A stretch of 64,000 nucleotides of DNA, from positions 1 through 64,000 of the forward strand of contig JANQRX010000005.1 in NCBI GenBank assembly GCA_028284325.1, read 5' to 3'. The notes below the pieces were generated by a model that saw only the letters and a program-made list of their open reading frames with translations, did no database searches and had not been told where the DNA came from. Position numbers and translations under genes: made by a program. This DNA is from Bauldia sp. (GTDB lineage Bacteria; Pseudomonadota; Alphaproteobacteria; Rhizobiales; Kaistiaceae). Below, piece by piece: positions 9,210-19,456 of this stretch. Each line of letters opens with the position of its first letter. Position 1 is the first letter of the stretch.

Positions 9210-10409
9210 TCAGGCAGCCCCCGCCAGCGGCAGGCAGGCGGGGCCGATCGGTTCGAAGCTCTTATAAGTCAGAATGAACTCGATGTGGCCGAGCGCTTCC
9301 GACCTGGTCGTGGCGTCCGATGCGACGCTCTCGATCACCTCGACGATCTCCGCTCCCACGTCGTCGACCGTCGCCTCGCCGTCGAGGATCCGTCCGGCAT
9401 TGACGTCCATGTCGTCGGCCATGCGTGCGAAGGTGACCGGGTTGGAGCAGACCTTGATGACCGGCGAGATGGCCGAGCCGACGACCGAGCCGCGGCCGGT
9501 GGAAAACAGGATCACCTGCGCGCCGCAGGCGATCAGTTCGACGATCTCGGCATTGTCGACGATGTTGGGGAAGCCGAAGCGCACCTCGCCGTCGGGCACG
9601 ACGTCGAGCAGGTAGAGGCCGCCGCCCGGCGGCCGGTCGCCCGGCTTGATGAGGCCGGCGATCGCCGAGCGGCCGCTCTTGGCGTAGGCGCCCATCGACT
9701 TCTCCTCGATCGTCGTCAGGCCGCCGTCAGCGTTGCCCGGCGCGAAGCTCGGATAGCCGAGCACCTCGTAATAGCGCGCGGCCTTGTCGACGGCGGCGAT
9801 CAGTTCGTGGCCGAGCGCCGGCGTGACGGCGCGATCGGCCATATGCGCCTCGCAGCCGATGAGCTCGCCGGTTTCCTCGAAGATGCACGCCGCACCGCGC
9901 TCGATCAGCGTGTCAAAGGCGCGACCGATGGACGGATTGGCGGTGAGCCCGCTCGCTCCGTCGGACCCGCCGCAGATGGTGCCGATCGTGAGATCAGCGA
10001 ACGTCAGCGGCACCGTCGGTCGCGCCGCCAGTTCGGCGCGACAGGCCGAGACCCAGCGCGTCCCCGCGTCGATGGCGGCCCGCGTGCCGCCGACGCCCTG
10101 GATGGTCAGCACCTCCACCGGCCGGTCGCTGGCCGTAATCGCGTCGCGCAGGCCAAGCTTGTCGAACCCCTCGCAACCCAGCGACACCAGCAGGACCGCG
10201 CCGACATTGGGATGGGTCGCCAGTCGCTCCAGCATCGCCTGCGCGTAGGCGTTGGGGTAGCAGCCGGGAAATCCGATCACCTGCACGTCCTGTGCGGGGA
10301 ACGACGCGGCGATGCTCCGGGCAACGTGGTGGGCGCATTCGACGAGATAGACGACCAGCGTCACGTCCCGGATGCCCTTGCGGCCGTCGGCGCGGAGGTA
10401 GCCTTTCAT
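9210..10409 (-). CDS. UxaA-family dehydratase, large (C-terminal) subunit
   Basis: A 399-residue protein of the altronate/galactarate dehydratase family, large domain. Recognisable features include IGFPGCYPN, LVSLGCEGFD, IQGVGGTRAAI, TICGGSDGASG and LFSTGRGSVVGSAISPVIKVCSNP. In these iron-dependent enzymes the conserved cysteines and histidines bind the metal. The small SAF domain, fused in E. coli UxaA, is a separate upstream gene here, with a four-base overlap. It would dehydrate a sugar acid to a 2-keto-3-deoxy acid; the substrate could be altronate-like or an L-fuconate/L-rhamnonate relative. Confidence 0.85.
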   Translation of the reverse strand: MKGYLRADGRKGIRDVTLVVYLVECAHHVARSIAASFPAQDVQVIGFPGCYPNAYAQAMLERLATHPNVGAVLLVSLGCEGFDKLGLRDAITASDRPVEVLTIQGVGGTRAAIDAGTRWVSACRAELAARPTVPLTFADLTIGTICGGSDGASGLTANPSIGRAFDTLIERGAACIFEETGELIGCEAHMADRAVTPALGHELIAAVDKAARYYEVLGYPSFAPGNADGGLTTIEEKSMGAYAKSGRSAIAGLIKPGDRPPGGGLYLLDVVPDGEVRFGFPNIVDNAEIVELIACGAQVILFSTGRGSVVGSAISPVIKVCSNPVTFARMADDMDVNAGRILDGEATVDDVGAEIVEVIESVASDATTRSEALGHIEFILTYKSFEPIGPACLPLAGAA

Positions 10410-10726
10410 GACGGATCACCCGCCTTGGCCAACGTCTCCGTGGACGGCAGATAAGCGCTGCGGACGTTGTGGGTGTGGACGAGGGCGCCGGCCGCGATCG
10501 CGGTGGTGGCGATGCCGATCCTGGCGCCGTGCTTCACGATCGGCTCGTCGGCCGCGATCGCCCGCCGGGCGAGCTTGAAGCCGAGGCCGACCTCGGCATC
10601 GAGCGCATGGATCGCGCCGTCGATCAGCACATTCTCGCCGGCCTTGATGGGCCGGGCGACGGCGACGATGTTGTCGTCCTCGTCAAGCAGGATCAGGCGC
10701 GGATCGGTGGCGTCGGCGCGGGTCAT
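10406..10726 (-). CDS. UxaA-family dehydratase, small (SAF-domain) subunit
   Basis: A 106-residue SAF-domain protein matching the N-terminal domain of altronate dehydratase. It has the compact beta-rich pattern NVLIDGAIHALDAEVGLGFK, then IVKHGARIGIATTAI and the histidine pair in VHTHNVRS. It overlaps the large-subunit gene by four bases (coupled translation) and lies next to the dehydratase gene at 10727. Together with the large subunit it forms the complete dehydratase. Confidence 0.85.
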   Translation of the reverse strand: MTRADATDPRLILLDEDDNIVAVARPIKAGENVLIDGAIHALDAEVGLGFKLARRAIAADEPIVKHGARIGIATTAIAAGALVHTHNVRSAYLPSTETLAKAGDPS

Positions 10727-11839
10727 CTACAGCACCGCGTAAGTGGCCCGGTCGATGAGGTCCCAGTCGAGGTCGATACCGAGGCCCGGCCCGTCGGGCA
10801 GCGTCGCGATGCCGTTGTCGATGGGGATCGGCTGCTTGAGGCCGAAGGCGAAGTGCTCGATCGGCGTCAGCAGTTCGAAGTAGGTGTTGTTGGGCGTGGC
10901 GGCGGCAACGTGCAGGTTCACCAGCTCCAGCGGATGCATGATGGTGGTGTGGATCTCGCAGTTCATGTGGAAGGCTTCGGCGAGCCGGGCCGTCTTGAGT
11001 GCGCCGGTGATCCCGCCCGTCCACGACACGTCGGCGCGCACCGCGTCGACGACGCGCGTCGCCACGCATTCGGCGACGCTGTAGGGGTGCTTGGCGAGCA
11101 CCTCGGTGCCGACGACCGGGATGTCGAGCACGCGGGTCAGCTCGCGTAGCGCGGCGAACGACTCGTCCGGCAGCGGCTCCTCCAGCCAGCGGTAGCCGAG
11201 CCGCTCCACCTCGCGGCCGAAGCGGACCGCTTCCTCCAGCGTGTAGGGCGCCACCGGATCGGCCATCAGCGTGAAGTCGTCGCCCACCGCCTCGCGGACA
11301 CCGACATGGATGTCGATGTCCTCTTCCAGCGAGCGGCCCGGCGGGTGGGTCTTGTAGGCCTTGAACCCTGCGTCCCTGACGGCCACGGCCTCGGCCTGGT
11401 AGGCCGCGGTGTCGGCGAGCACCAGCGAGGAGCAGTAGACCGGCAGTTCCCGCCGGGCGGCGCCGATGTATTCGAACAGCGGTTGTCCGGCCGCCTCGGC
11501 ACCCAGCAGCCAGAGGCAGATATCGGCCGGACCGTACGAGTAGATCGGCAGGTGGTTCCACCAGCGGTCAGCGGTGCGGAATTCCTTCCAGATGGCCTCG
11601 CGGTCGAACGCGTTGCGGCCCACCAGAAGAGGTTTCAGGCCGGCGACGGCAAGTTCGCCCGATCCCCGCGCCGAGCGGCCGGCGAAGCCGAACGACGAGG
11701 CTTTCGTGCCCTCGTCCGTCGTGAGCGTGAGCACGAGGAACTCCAGCCCGTCGAACCCGGCGCCGGCGCGAAACGTGTCGCCGGCGAGCACCGTTTCCGA
11801 CGCCCTGCAGCACCGCACTTCAAGGTCGGTGATCCGCAT
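10727..11839 (-). CDS. Enolase-superfamily sugar-acid dehydratase (mandelate racemase group)
   Basis: A 370-residue mandelate racemase/muconate lactonizing enzyme family protein. The capping domain covers about the first 120 residues. The catalytic barrel shows the lysine in AYKTHPPG, metal-binding acids in LMADPVAP, WLEEPLPD and VVGTEVLAK, the Asp in VRADVSWTGGITG, and the His of EIHTTIMH. The Asp-His pair is diagnostic of the mandelate racemase subgroup; the KxH in place of KxK narrows the substrate but does not identify it. Likely reaction: abstraction of an alpha proton from an aldonate and loss of water. Confidence 0.85.
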   Translation of the reverse strand: MRITDLEVRCCRASETVLAGDTFRAGAGFDGLEFLVLTLTTDEGTKASSFGFAGRSARGSGELAVAGLKPLLVGRNAFDREAIWKEFRTADRWWNHLPIYSYGPADICLWLLGAEAAGQPLFEYIGAARRELPVYCSSLVLADTAAYQAEAVAVRDAGFKAYKTHPPGRSLEEDIDIHVGVREAVGDDFTLMADPVAPYTLEEAVRFGREVERLGYRWLEEPLPDESFAALRELTRVLDIPVVGTEVLAKHPYSVAECVATRVVDAVRADVSWTGGITGALKTARLAEAFHMNCEIHTTIMHPLELVNLHVAAATPNNTYFELLTPIEHFAFGLKQPIPIDNGIATLPDGPGLGIDLDWDLIDRATYAVL

Positions 11840-12495
11840 CAGAACTTGCCGTACTTCAGGTACGCTTCCTGGGGATCGACGCCGTCCAGGATCGCCGTGC
11901 GGACCTTGTTCTCGGTGTTCATCGCGACCTCGGACCTGGCCGCGATATCGGCGGCCAAAGCCTTGGGCACACGGACCATGCCGTCGAGATCGCCGAGCAG
12001 ATAGTCACCGGGCTGGATCAGCACATCGCCGATGACGATGTCGATGTCGAAGCCGGTCGGCAGCCAGGTGCCGACGATGTCGCGCGGGGTGTGGAACCGG
12101 CGCCAGGCCTGGAAGCCCAGCCGCTTCAGAAAGTGCGAGTCGCGGATGGCACCGTCGACCACGACGCCGAGGACACCGCGCTTCACAAGGGTTTCGGCCG
12201 ACAGTTCCCCCATATGGGCGATGGCGCGGTCGTGCGGTTGCGACACCCAGATATGACCGGCGCGGGATTTGGAGAGAAGCCCCGTCCAGGCAAGCAGCGT
12301 TTCGTGCGGGTCCGCGCTGTCGTCGCGCCGCCCTTCGATGGTGAACACCGGACCGCACAGCACCTCGTCGGGCAGGAGCGGCCGAATCTCCGGCGGCAGC
12401 GTGAAGTTGCGCAGCCCGTCGGCGCGCATCACGTCGTGAACGACGCCGGTGTAGCAGGCCGCGAGCTGGTCCCGGATCGGGTCCGTGTCAGGCAT
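11839..12495 (-). CDS. RraA-family aldolase/decarboxylase-like protein
   Basis: A 218-residue RraA fold protein of the type annotated as 4-hydroxy-4-methyl-2-oxoglutarate aldolase or dimethylmenaquinone methyltransferase-like. The expected substrate/metal motif is visible as GVVVDGAIRDSHFLKRLGF (about residues 107-125), with the Arg-Asp pair of metal-dependent class II pyruvate aldolases, and GDLDGMVRVP near 170. The stop and next start share one base, and the start overlaps the mutarotase gene by eight bases. In this cluster it may cleave a 2-keto-3-deoxy sugar acid. RNase E inhibition is unlikely. Confidence 0.82.
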   Translation of the reverse strand: MPDTDPIRDQLAACYTGVVHDVMRADGLRNFTLPPEIRPLLPDEVLCGPVFTIEGRRDDSADPHETLLAWTGLLSKSRAGHIWVSQPHDRAIAHMGELSAETLVKRGVLGVVVDGAIRDSHFLKRLGFQAWRRFHTPRDIVGTWLPTGFDIDIVIGDVLIQPGDYLLGDLDGMVRVPKALAADIAARSEVAMNTENKVRTAILDGVDPQEAYLKYGKF

Positions 12496-12820
12496 GGTAG
12501 AAGACCTGCTCCATCATCGCCCACCACTCGCCCTCCTTGCGGCTTTCCAGCGGCCGCTGGATCGGCATGCACAGATCCCACCACTTCTTGGTGATCTCCA
12601 AGTCGGCCATCTTGGCCATGTCGGCCTCGAAATCGTCGCCGACATACTCCCAGTAGCCGAACAGCAGGTTTTCCGGCTCGCGCAGGAAGATGGAGTAGTT
12701 GCGGATGTTGCAGTCGGTGATCGACTGCAGGATGTCCGGCCACACGTCGGCGTGGAGCGCCTTGTATTCGGGGATCTTCTCCGGCGCGATTCCGATCACC
12801 ATGCCCATTCTCTGCATCAC
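12488..12820 (-). CDS. L-rhamnose/L-fucose mutarotase family protein
   Basis: A 110-residue ferredoxin-like-fold protein of the RhaM family (PF05336). Typical features are the N-terminal MGMVIGIAPEKIPEYKALHA, with the catalytic histidine in the LHADVWP segment, and the C-terminal WWAMMEQVFYH. It interconverts sugar anomers in the cytoplasm. Its presence points to an L-6-deoxyhexose or similar pyranose as substrate of the cluster, since related proteins serve L-rhamnose and L-fucose pathways. AGGAGG-like sequence (rc of GCGTCCTCCC) precedes the ATG. Confidence 0.88.
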   Translation of the reverse strand: MMQRMGMVIGIAPEKIPEYKALHADVWPDILQSITDCNIRNYSIFLREPENLLFGYWEYVGDDFEADMAKMADLEITKKWWDLCMPIQRPLESRKEGEWWAMMEQVFYHA

Positions 12821-12837
12821 GCGTCCTCCCAGACGGG

Positions 12838-13941
<1,104 letters not shown>

Positions 13942-13945
13942 CTGT

Positions 13946-14791
13946 TCATCCCTTGACGCCGCCGAACGTCAGGCCGGCGATCAGGTGTTTCTGGACCAAG
14001 AAGGTCAGCGCCAGCGCCGGCACGATGATGATCACCGCCATGGCGCACATGCCGGCCCAGTCGATGGTGAACTGGGCGGTGAAATCCATGAGGCCGACGG
14101 GCAGGGTCTTGCTGTCGGTCGAGCGGGTCAGGTTGCTGGCCAGCGCGTATTCGTTCCAGCTCGTCAGAAAGGCGAAGATCGCCGCCGAGGCGATGCCGGA
14201 GCGGGCGAGCGGAAACTCGATGCGCCAGAACGCCTGCCAGCGCGTGCAGCCATCGACCTGGCCGGCTTCCGACAGTTCCTTCGGAATCTGGCGGAAGAAG
14301 CCGTCGATCAGCCAGATCGTGAACGGGATGTTGAGCGCCACGTAGACCAGGATCAGGCCGAACTGTGTGTCGATGAGGCCGATACGGGACCACACCATGA
14401 AGACCGGCAGGCTGAGCGCGATCCCCGGCACGGTGCGCGACAGCATCAGGCCGAGAAACACGCCGTTCTTGAAGCGGAAGCGGAAGCGCGCGAACGCGTA
14501 GCCGCCGGACATGCCGATGGCGATGGCGATCACGGTGCTGGTGACGGCGATCACCAGCGAATTGGCGAAGTAGTTGGCGACGGGAATCGCCACCTGGGTG
14601 TCGCCGAGGCCGAAGATGGCGGCGAAGTTGTCGAGCGACAGCCGCTCGGGCACCCAGACCGCCGGCTTGGCTAGGATTTCGCGGTTGGGGCGGAAGCCCG
14701 ACAGGATGACCCACAGCCCCGGCAGGCCGATGATGACCATCACCAGGAAGGTGAGCACCCAGCTCACCACGGCGTTGAGGCGCTTGGGCAT
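13946..14791 (-). CDS. Sugar ABC transporter permease (MalG type)
   Basis: A 281-residue permease with about six membrane helices and the EAA loop SEAGQVDGCTRWQAFWRIEF (about residues 189-208). It ends HLIAGLTFGGVKG, as usual for the MalG side of CUT1 transporters. The ATG at 14791 shares a base with the stop of the upstream permease (TGATG junction), which fixes the start; the frame upstream of it is a shadow of that gene. It partners with the next gene. Confidence 0.92.
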   Translation of the reverse strand: MPKRLNAVVSWVLTFLVMVIIGLPGLWVILSGFRPNREILAKPAVWVPERLSLDNFAAIFGLGDTQVAIPVANYFANSLVIAVTSTVIAIAIGMSGGYAFARFRFRFKNGVFLGLMLSRTVPGIALSLPVFMVWSRIGLIDTQFGLILVYVALNIPFTIWLIDGFFRQIPKELSEAGQVDGCTRWQAFWRIEFPLARSGIASAAIFAFLTSWNEYALASNLTRSTDSKTLPVGLMDFTAQFTIDWAGMCAMAVIIIVPALALTFLVQKHLIAGLTFGGVKG

Positions 14792-15720
14792 CAGGCCGCG
14801 CCTCCCATGTAGCGGCGCGCCGCCACCAGCCGGGTGAAGAAGTAGTAGGTGAAGGCGATCGACAGGATGATCGACACATAGGCCATGGCGTTGGCCTGCC
14901 CCATGCGGGCGTTGTCGTAGCCGGTGCGCGCGATCAGGGTCCACAGGAGCTCGGTGCGGCCGGCCGGACCGCCGCCGGTCATGACGTCGACGATGTCGTA
15001 GGCGCGGGCCACGTCGAGCGAGCGGATCGTCATGGCGATGAAGGCGAACGGCATGATGAACGGCAGCGTGATGTGCCGGAAGACCTGCCAGTTGTTGCAG
15101 CCGTCGACCCGCGCCGCCTCGATCGGTTCGCGCGGCATGGCGAACAGGCCGGCGAGCAGCAGGATCGCGAAGACGCTGGTACTCATCCAGATTTCGGCAA
15201 ACGCGATCGAGCCCATGGCAAGCCAGCCGTCGACCAGCCACGCGATCGCCTGGTCGGTGAGGCCGAGCGACTGGAGCGCGTTGTTCAGGACGCCGATGTT
15301 GTCGTTGAAGATGAACTTGAACTGGAAGCCGACGAGGATCGGCGAAAACATCATCGGGAACATCATCACCGTGCGCAGCACGCGCTGACCCCAGGTGATG
15401 CGGTTGATCAGCAGCGCGATCAACAGCCCGAACAGGAACTCCAGATTGATGACCACGGCCAGGAACAGGATGGTCCGGCCGAAGGCGATCCAGAAGTCCA
15501 GGTCAGTGAAGATGCGGCGGTAGTTGCGCAGGCCGATGAAGGTCCACAGCGACTCCGGCCGCGTCAGCCGGTAGGGCGTGAAGCTGGTGTAGAGCGAGAA
15601 GATGAGCGGAAACAGCACCACGAACACGATCACCAGGATCGCCGGCAGCAGCAGGACGAACGGAATGGACTGCGGGCGCAGCGCCCAGCGTCCAAGTCGC
15701 CTGTCCATCTTCGCTTTCAT
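14791..15720 (-). CDS. Sugar ABC transporter permease (MalF type)
   Basis: A 309-residue MalF-type permease. After a short basic N terminus (MKAKMDRRLGRW) a strongly hydrophobic first helix follows, then the periplasmic segment RPESLWTFIGLRNYRRIF. The cytoplasmic loop is EAARVDGCNNWQVFRHITLP (about residues 198-217). With the MalG-type partner it forms the channel for the sugar bound by the protein at 15792. Some 70 bases separate it from that gene. Confidence 0.92.
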   Translation of the reverse strand: MKAKMDRRLGRWALRPQSIPFVLLLPAILVIVFVVLFPLIFSLYTSFTPYRLTRPESLWTFIGLRNYRRIFTDLDFWIAFGRTILFLAVVINLEFLFGLLIALLINRITWGQRVLRTVMMFPMMFSPILVGFQFKFIFNDNIGVLNNALQSLGLTDQAIAWLVDGWLAMGSIAFAEIWMSTSVFAILLLAGLFAMPREPIEAARVDGCNNWQVFRHITLPFIMPFAFIAMTIRSLDVARAYDIVDVMTGGGPAGRTELLWTLIARTGYDNARMGQANAMAYVSIILSIAFTYYFFTRLVAARRYMGGAA

Positions 15721-15791
15721 GGGGATGCGGTTTCCGTCAGTTCATGCGCGACCCCGGCGAACCGGGATCGCGCTTGTTGTATCAGGTCCGA

Positions 15792-17108
15792 CTACAGGTA
15801 GCCGGCGTCTTCCATGACTTCCCGGGCATCCTTGGCGGCATCGTCGAGCGCCTGCTGCACCGACTTCTCACCGACCACGGCGGCCTGGAGGTTCGGCCAC
15901 AACACGTTCGAGACCTCGATCCACTCGGGGATGAGCGGCGGCGTGAAGGCGTCTTCCGCCATCGAGGCCGCGTAGGTATCGAACACCAGGACGAGGAAGT
16001 CGTTGCCGTTGGCCTGGAACTCGGCCTTGGCGTCGGTCCAGACCTGCGAGCGCGTCGGCAGCAGACCGGTGCGGGCCTCGACCATCTGGCTGTCGTGGCT
16101 GGTCAGGAAGGCGACGAACGACGCCGCGGCCTCCTTGTTGTCGCACGACTCGGTGACCGAGAAGGAGTGGCTGCCCGACCAGCCGGTGCGCTTGCCGCCC
16201 GAACCCATGGGCGCGCGAACCAGGCCGATGTTGCCGGCGACCTTGGAGTTCTCCGGATCGTTGAAGAACGATGCCCAGCCGGCCCAGTCGAGGTTCATGG
16301 CGACGGTGCCGGAGGCGAAGCCGAGACCGGTGTCGTCCCACAGATAGTTGGGGACGCCGGCCGGGACGGCGTTGGCCTCGTAGAGGTCGACAAACCATTG
16401 CAGGGCGCGCGCGCCCGCCTCGGAGTTGAAGGTCGGGTTCCAGCTCTCGTCGAACAGGGCGCCGCCTTCGGCGATCAGCATCTCGTAGAAGCGACCGGTG
16501 ATCGCCTCGTCCTTGCCGACATATTGGGTGCCGAAGAAGTTCGGCGGATCGGCAAAGAAGATCGCCTGGTCCTTGACCTGGGCCCAGGTGTCCGGCGGCG
16601 CGAGATCATAACCGTACTCGGCCTTGAACGCGGCCTGGTTGTCGGCATCGTCGTACAGCGACTGCTGGAAGTACAGGTTGGAGACATCCGAGTGACGCGG
16701 GAGCTGGACCAGACGCCCGTTGACGGTCGAATGCTCCAGCGTGAGCTGCACGAACCCGCCGAGGACGTCCTCGGTGAGGTGCTCGCGCAGGTCGACATAG
16801 ATGTTGCCGTATTGCGGGGCGAACGAGGTGTGGTTGGAACCGACACACCAGTTGATCGTGCCGGACGCGATGTCCTGCTTGATCTCGCGGTCGAGCTCGA
16901 AGTGGTTCTTGCGCGACAGGATCTCGACGGTCGCGCCGGTCTCCTCTTCCCACTGCGGGATAAGGGTGTAGAGCGGCTCGTACTGGGCACCGCCGATGAG
17001 CTTCACGCGCAGCGTGTAGCCCTCGTATTCGCCGGCCGCCATGGCCGACGTCGCGATCGCCGTCGAGGTCAGCAGCACGGCCACTGACGGTATAACGGTC
17101 TTCAGCAT
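15792..17108 (-). CDS. Sugar ABC transporter substrate-binding protein
   Basis: A 438-residue periplasmic binding protein with a Sec signal peptide (residues 1-24, ending ATSAMA before AGEYEG). The mature part shows the solute-binding family 1 plan, with a pocket rich in Trp/Tyr (WFVDLYEANAVPAG, LDWAGWASFF, GWSGSHSF). It has low resemblance to SmoE and so likely binds a different sugar. A good Shine-Dalgarno (AAGGAGGAACC, reverse strand) precedes the ATG. It is the receptor for the CUT1 transporter encoded downstream in the same operon. Confidence 0.9.
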   Translation of the reverse strand: MLKTVIPSVAVLLTSTAIATSAMAAGEYEGYTLRVKLIGGAQYEPLYTLIPQWEEETGATVEILSRKNHFELDREIKQDIASGTINWCVGSNHTSFAPQYGNIYVDLREHLTEDVLGGFVQLTLEHSTVNGRLVQLPRHSDVSNLYFQQSLYDDADNQAAFKAEYGYDLAPPDTWAQVKDQAIFFADPPNFFGTQYVGKDEAITGRFYEMLIAEGGALFDESWNPTFNSEAGARALQWFVDLYEANAVPAGVPNYLWDDTGLGFASGTVAMNLDWAGWASFFNDPENSKVAGNIGLVRAPMGSGGKRTGWSGSHSFSVTESCDNKEAAASFVAFLTSHDSQMVEARTGLLPTRSQVWTDAKAEFQANGNDFLVLVFDTYAASMAEDAFTPPLIPEWIEVSNVLWPNLQAAVVGEKSVQQALDDAAKDAREVMEDAGYL

Positions 17109-17147
17109 GTGGTTCCTCCTTGGAAGCTTTCCGGCTTCCCGCTGGGG

Positions 17148-18320
17148 TTATCCGCCAAGGCCGAATTCCTGCTCGATGAGCTCGTTGTGCTGGCCAATGG
17201 CAGGGGCTGGACGCGAACTGGTCAACGTGTGGCCGTCCACACGTATCGGGCTGCGCGTCGTGGTGATGGACTGGTCGTCGCCAAGATCGAGATCCTGGAG
17301 GAAGTTCAGGGCCGCGAATCCGTGCGAGCGGAACAGCGCCGGCCAGTCCAAGACTTCCGACGCCCACACGTCCTCCGCCTGAAGGAGGCGCATCCAGTGG
17401 GCCGTCGAATTCTGAAGCAGATGATCGCGAAGGGTCGCCTTGATCTCGTCGCGGCGATCGAACCAGGACTGGGGATCGGTCAGGGCGGCGAGCGGTTCGC
17501 AGCCGACGATCCGGCCGAGCGCATCGACCGGCGTCATGGCAATGGCGACGAAACTGTCGGATGTCCGGTACACCCCGTAGGGGGCGGCGAGATAGGCGTG
17601 GGCGTTGTTGATGGCGCTCCGCCGCGGAAGCTTGCGCTCGGGATCGTTGAGATGGGTGGTGAGCACCTCGAACTGGAAGTCGAGGACCGCTTCCAGCAGG
17701 CTCGTCTCGACATGGGCGCCCTCGCCGGTGCGCGCGCGGCGCAGGAGCGCGGCGAGCACGCCCTGGACGACGAAGTTGCCCGCGAGCTGGTCGGCTATCG
17801 CAAGGCCGATGGGCACGGGCTGCTGGTCGGCGTCGCCGGTCAGCCACATCAGACCGGAGCGGGCCTGGGCCAGAAGGTCCTGCCCCGGCAGATCGCGCCA
17901 CTCGCCCTCGGCACCGAAGCCGCTGATGGACGCATAGACGACGCCGGGATTGAGCGCCCTGACCGACTCGTAATCGAGCCCCAGCCGCTCGATGATGCCG
18001 GGGCGGAAGTTCTGGATCACCACGTCGGCTTTGGCGACGAGCGCGGCGACCTTCGCGCGGTCGTCGTCCGACTTCAGGTTGGCGGCGTAGCTCTGCTTGT
18101 TGCGGTTGATGGCGTGGAACAGCGTGTTGGTGCGCTCGACCTCGATCTCGGACAGGTAGAGCGTGCGGCAAAGATCACCGACACCGGGGCGTTCGATCTT
18201 GATCACCCGGGCGCCGAAATCGGCGAGCTTGAGGCCGGCCAGCGGGCCGGCGAGGAACTGCGAGAAGTCGACGACGAGCAGTCCGTCGAGAAGACCGGGG
18301 CCGGCGGAGGTTTCACTCAT
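17148..18320 (-). CDS. CaiB/BaiF family CoA-transferase (class III)
   Basis: A 390-residue family III CoA-transferase, close to the usual 380-430. Typical motifs are VVDFSQFLAGPLAGLKLADFGARVIKIE at the N terminus (read in pieces), IQNFRPGIIERLGLDYE, YASISGFGAEGEW and GLAIADQLAGNF. The segment that carries the catalytic aspartate in formyl-CoA transferase reads VETSLLEAVLDF here, so Glu replaces Asp; this occurs in some annotated members and its effect is unclear. The start overlaps the preceding gene by four bases. Its place in a sugar operon suggests an organic acid intermediate is activated as a CoA thioester. Confidence 0.85.
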   Translation of the reverse strand: MSETSAGPGLLDGLLVVDFSQFLAGPLAGLKLADFGARVIKIERPGVGDLCRTLYLSEIEVERTNTLFHAINRNKQSYAANLKSDDDRAKVAALVAKADVVIQNFRPGIIERLGLDYESVRALNPGVVYASISGFGAEGEWRDLPGQDLLAQARSGLMWLTGDADQQPVPIGLAIADQLAGNFVVQGVLAALLRRARTGEGAHVETSLLEAVLDFQFEVLTTHLNDPERKLPRRSAINNAHAYLAAPYGVYRTSDSFVAIAMTPVDALGRIVGCEPLAALTDPQSWFDRRDEIKATLRDHLLQNSTAHWMRLLQAEDVWASEVLDWPALFRSHGFAALNFLQDLDLGDDQSITTTRSPIRVDGHTLTSSRPAPAIGQHNELIEQEFGLGG

Positions 18321-19456
18321 GCCGGCAAACTCCGGTCGTAGGCCTGGTTGATCCGCGCCGCCGCCTCGCGGGACCCGAGATCGCCGCGCAGGCAGGCATG
18401 GACGAGTTCGCCACCCTCGTCCTGAAACGCCATGTAGCCGCGGTGGCGCGGGCGCAGATAGGAGTGCTCCAGCGTCGCGATGGTGTCGGTGAAGAAGTTG
18501 GAGGTCGCCGCATTGCAGGCCGGATCCCGCCACGCCCGGTCGTTGCCGGGTTGGCCGCCGGCGGCGAAGTACGGCCCGCGCTGGCACGCGGCCGAGGCGA
18601 TCCAGAACGCGTAGTCGAGCGCGATGTCGCGGTACCGTGTCCGGCCGGAGATGGCGATCCCGCAGCCGCCGATCGGCGATCCGACCGGCCCCGCATCGGC
18701 GTGGGCCGGGATATCGGCCACCCGCACGAGATGCGGGCGATAGCCGGGCCGGGCGTAGTTGGTGTAGCCGTAGAGGTAGGGCACGTAGGCATGCGTGGAG
18801 CGGCAGGCCAACCACTCATATGCATCGATCGGGTCCATGGCGAAGCATTCGGCCGGCAGATGCGCCGTTACCTGCCTCATCTCCTCCAGCGCATCGGCGC
18901 CGGTCACCTCGTCGGCGCCGACGTTGTCGACGCCGAACGGCTGCTCGACGCTGGCCAGCACGTTGAAGTAGCTCATCAACGCGTTGACGGGCTTGATCGG
19001 CCAGATCACGCGCCCCGATTCAGCCAGCGCCACCACCTCGTCCCAGCGCGTGGGCACGTCGTCGAGGAGATCGGGCCGGTAGGCCGCGACCGGCGTTGCG
19101 GCATCGATGGCCAGCGCCCACTGGCTGCCGTCGAAGGCGTAGGTGTCGTGGGAGACCCCGGCGCTTTCCTGTTCGAGCGTCGCGAGTTCCTCGTCCCGCC
19201 CCTGCTCGCTCAGATCCACCAGGAGGCCCGCCGCCGCCGCCTCGCCGACATGGGGATGGTCGATCACGATCAGGTCGTAGTCTTCGGCCATGCGCTCGAC
19301 CGGCCGGTCGGCGAACGCCTGGAGCGGTCGCTTGTCCCAGGTGATCCGCACGCCCGGGTGGCGTTCGGCAAACATCTCCGACGTGACGACCAGGGGGTCG
19401 TAGCCGCGCGCGTGGTCCCAGGTCATGCCCTTCAGCACGACCGGCTCGTTACGCAT
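18317..19456 (-). CDS. Solute-binding-protein-like protein without signal peptide
   Basis: A 379-residue protein resembling family 1 extracellular solute-binding proteins: [19 protein letters not shown] near the start, [28 protein letters not shown], and [13 protein letters not shown] later. The N terminus ([13 protein letters not shown]) has no hydrophobic signal segment and no nearby upstream start would add one, because the frame opens eight bases inside the MaoC gene. It may be a cytoplasmic ligand-binding protein or use another export route. The four-base overlaps on both sides couple it to the MaoC and CoA-transferase genes, suggesting a shared function. The role is unknown. Confidence 0.75.
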   Translation of the reverse strand: MRNEPVVLKGMTWDHARGYDPLVVTSEMFAERHPGVRITWDKRPLQAFADRPVERMAEDYDLIVIDHPHVGEAAAAGLLVDLSEQGRDEELATLEQESAGVSHDTYAFDGSQWALAIDAATPVAAYRPDLLDDVPTRWDEVVALAESGRVIWPIKPVNALMSYFNVLASVEQPFGVDNVGADEVTGADALEEMRQVTAHLPAECFAMDPIDAYEWLACRSTHAYVPYLYGYTNYARPGYRPHLVRVADIPAHADAGPVGSPIGGCGIAISGRTRYRDIALDYAFWIASAACQRGPYFAAGGQPGNDRAWRDPACNAATSNFFTDTIATLEHSYLRPRHRGYMAFQDEGGELVHACLRGDLGSREAAARINQAYDRSLPA

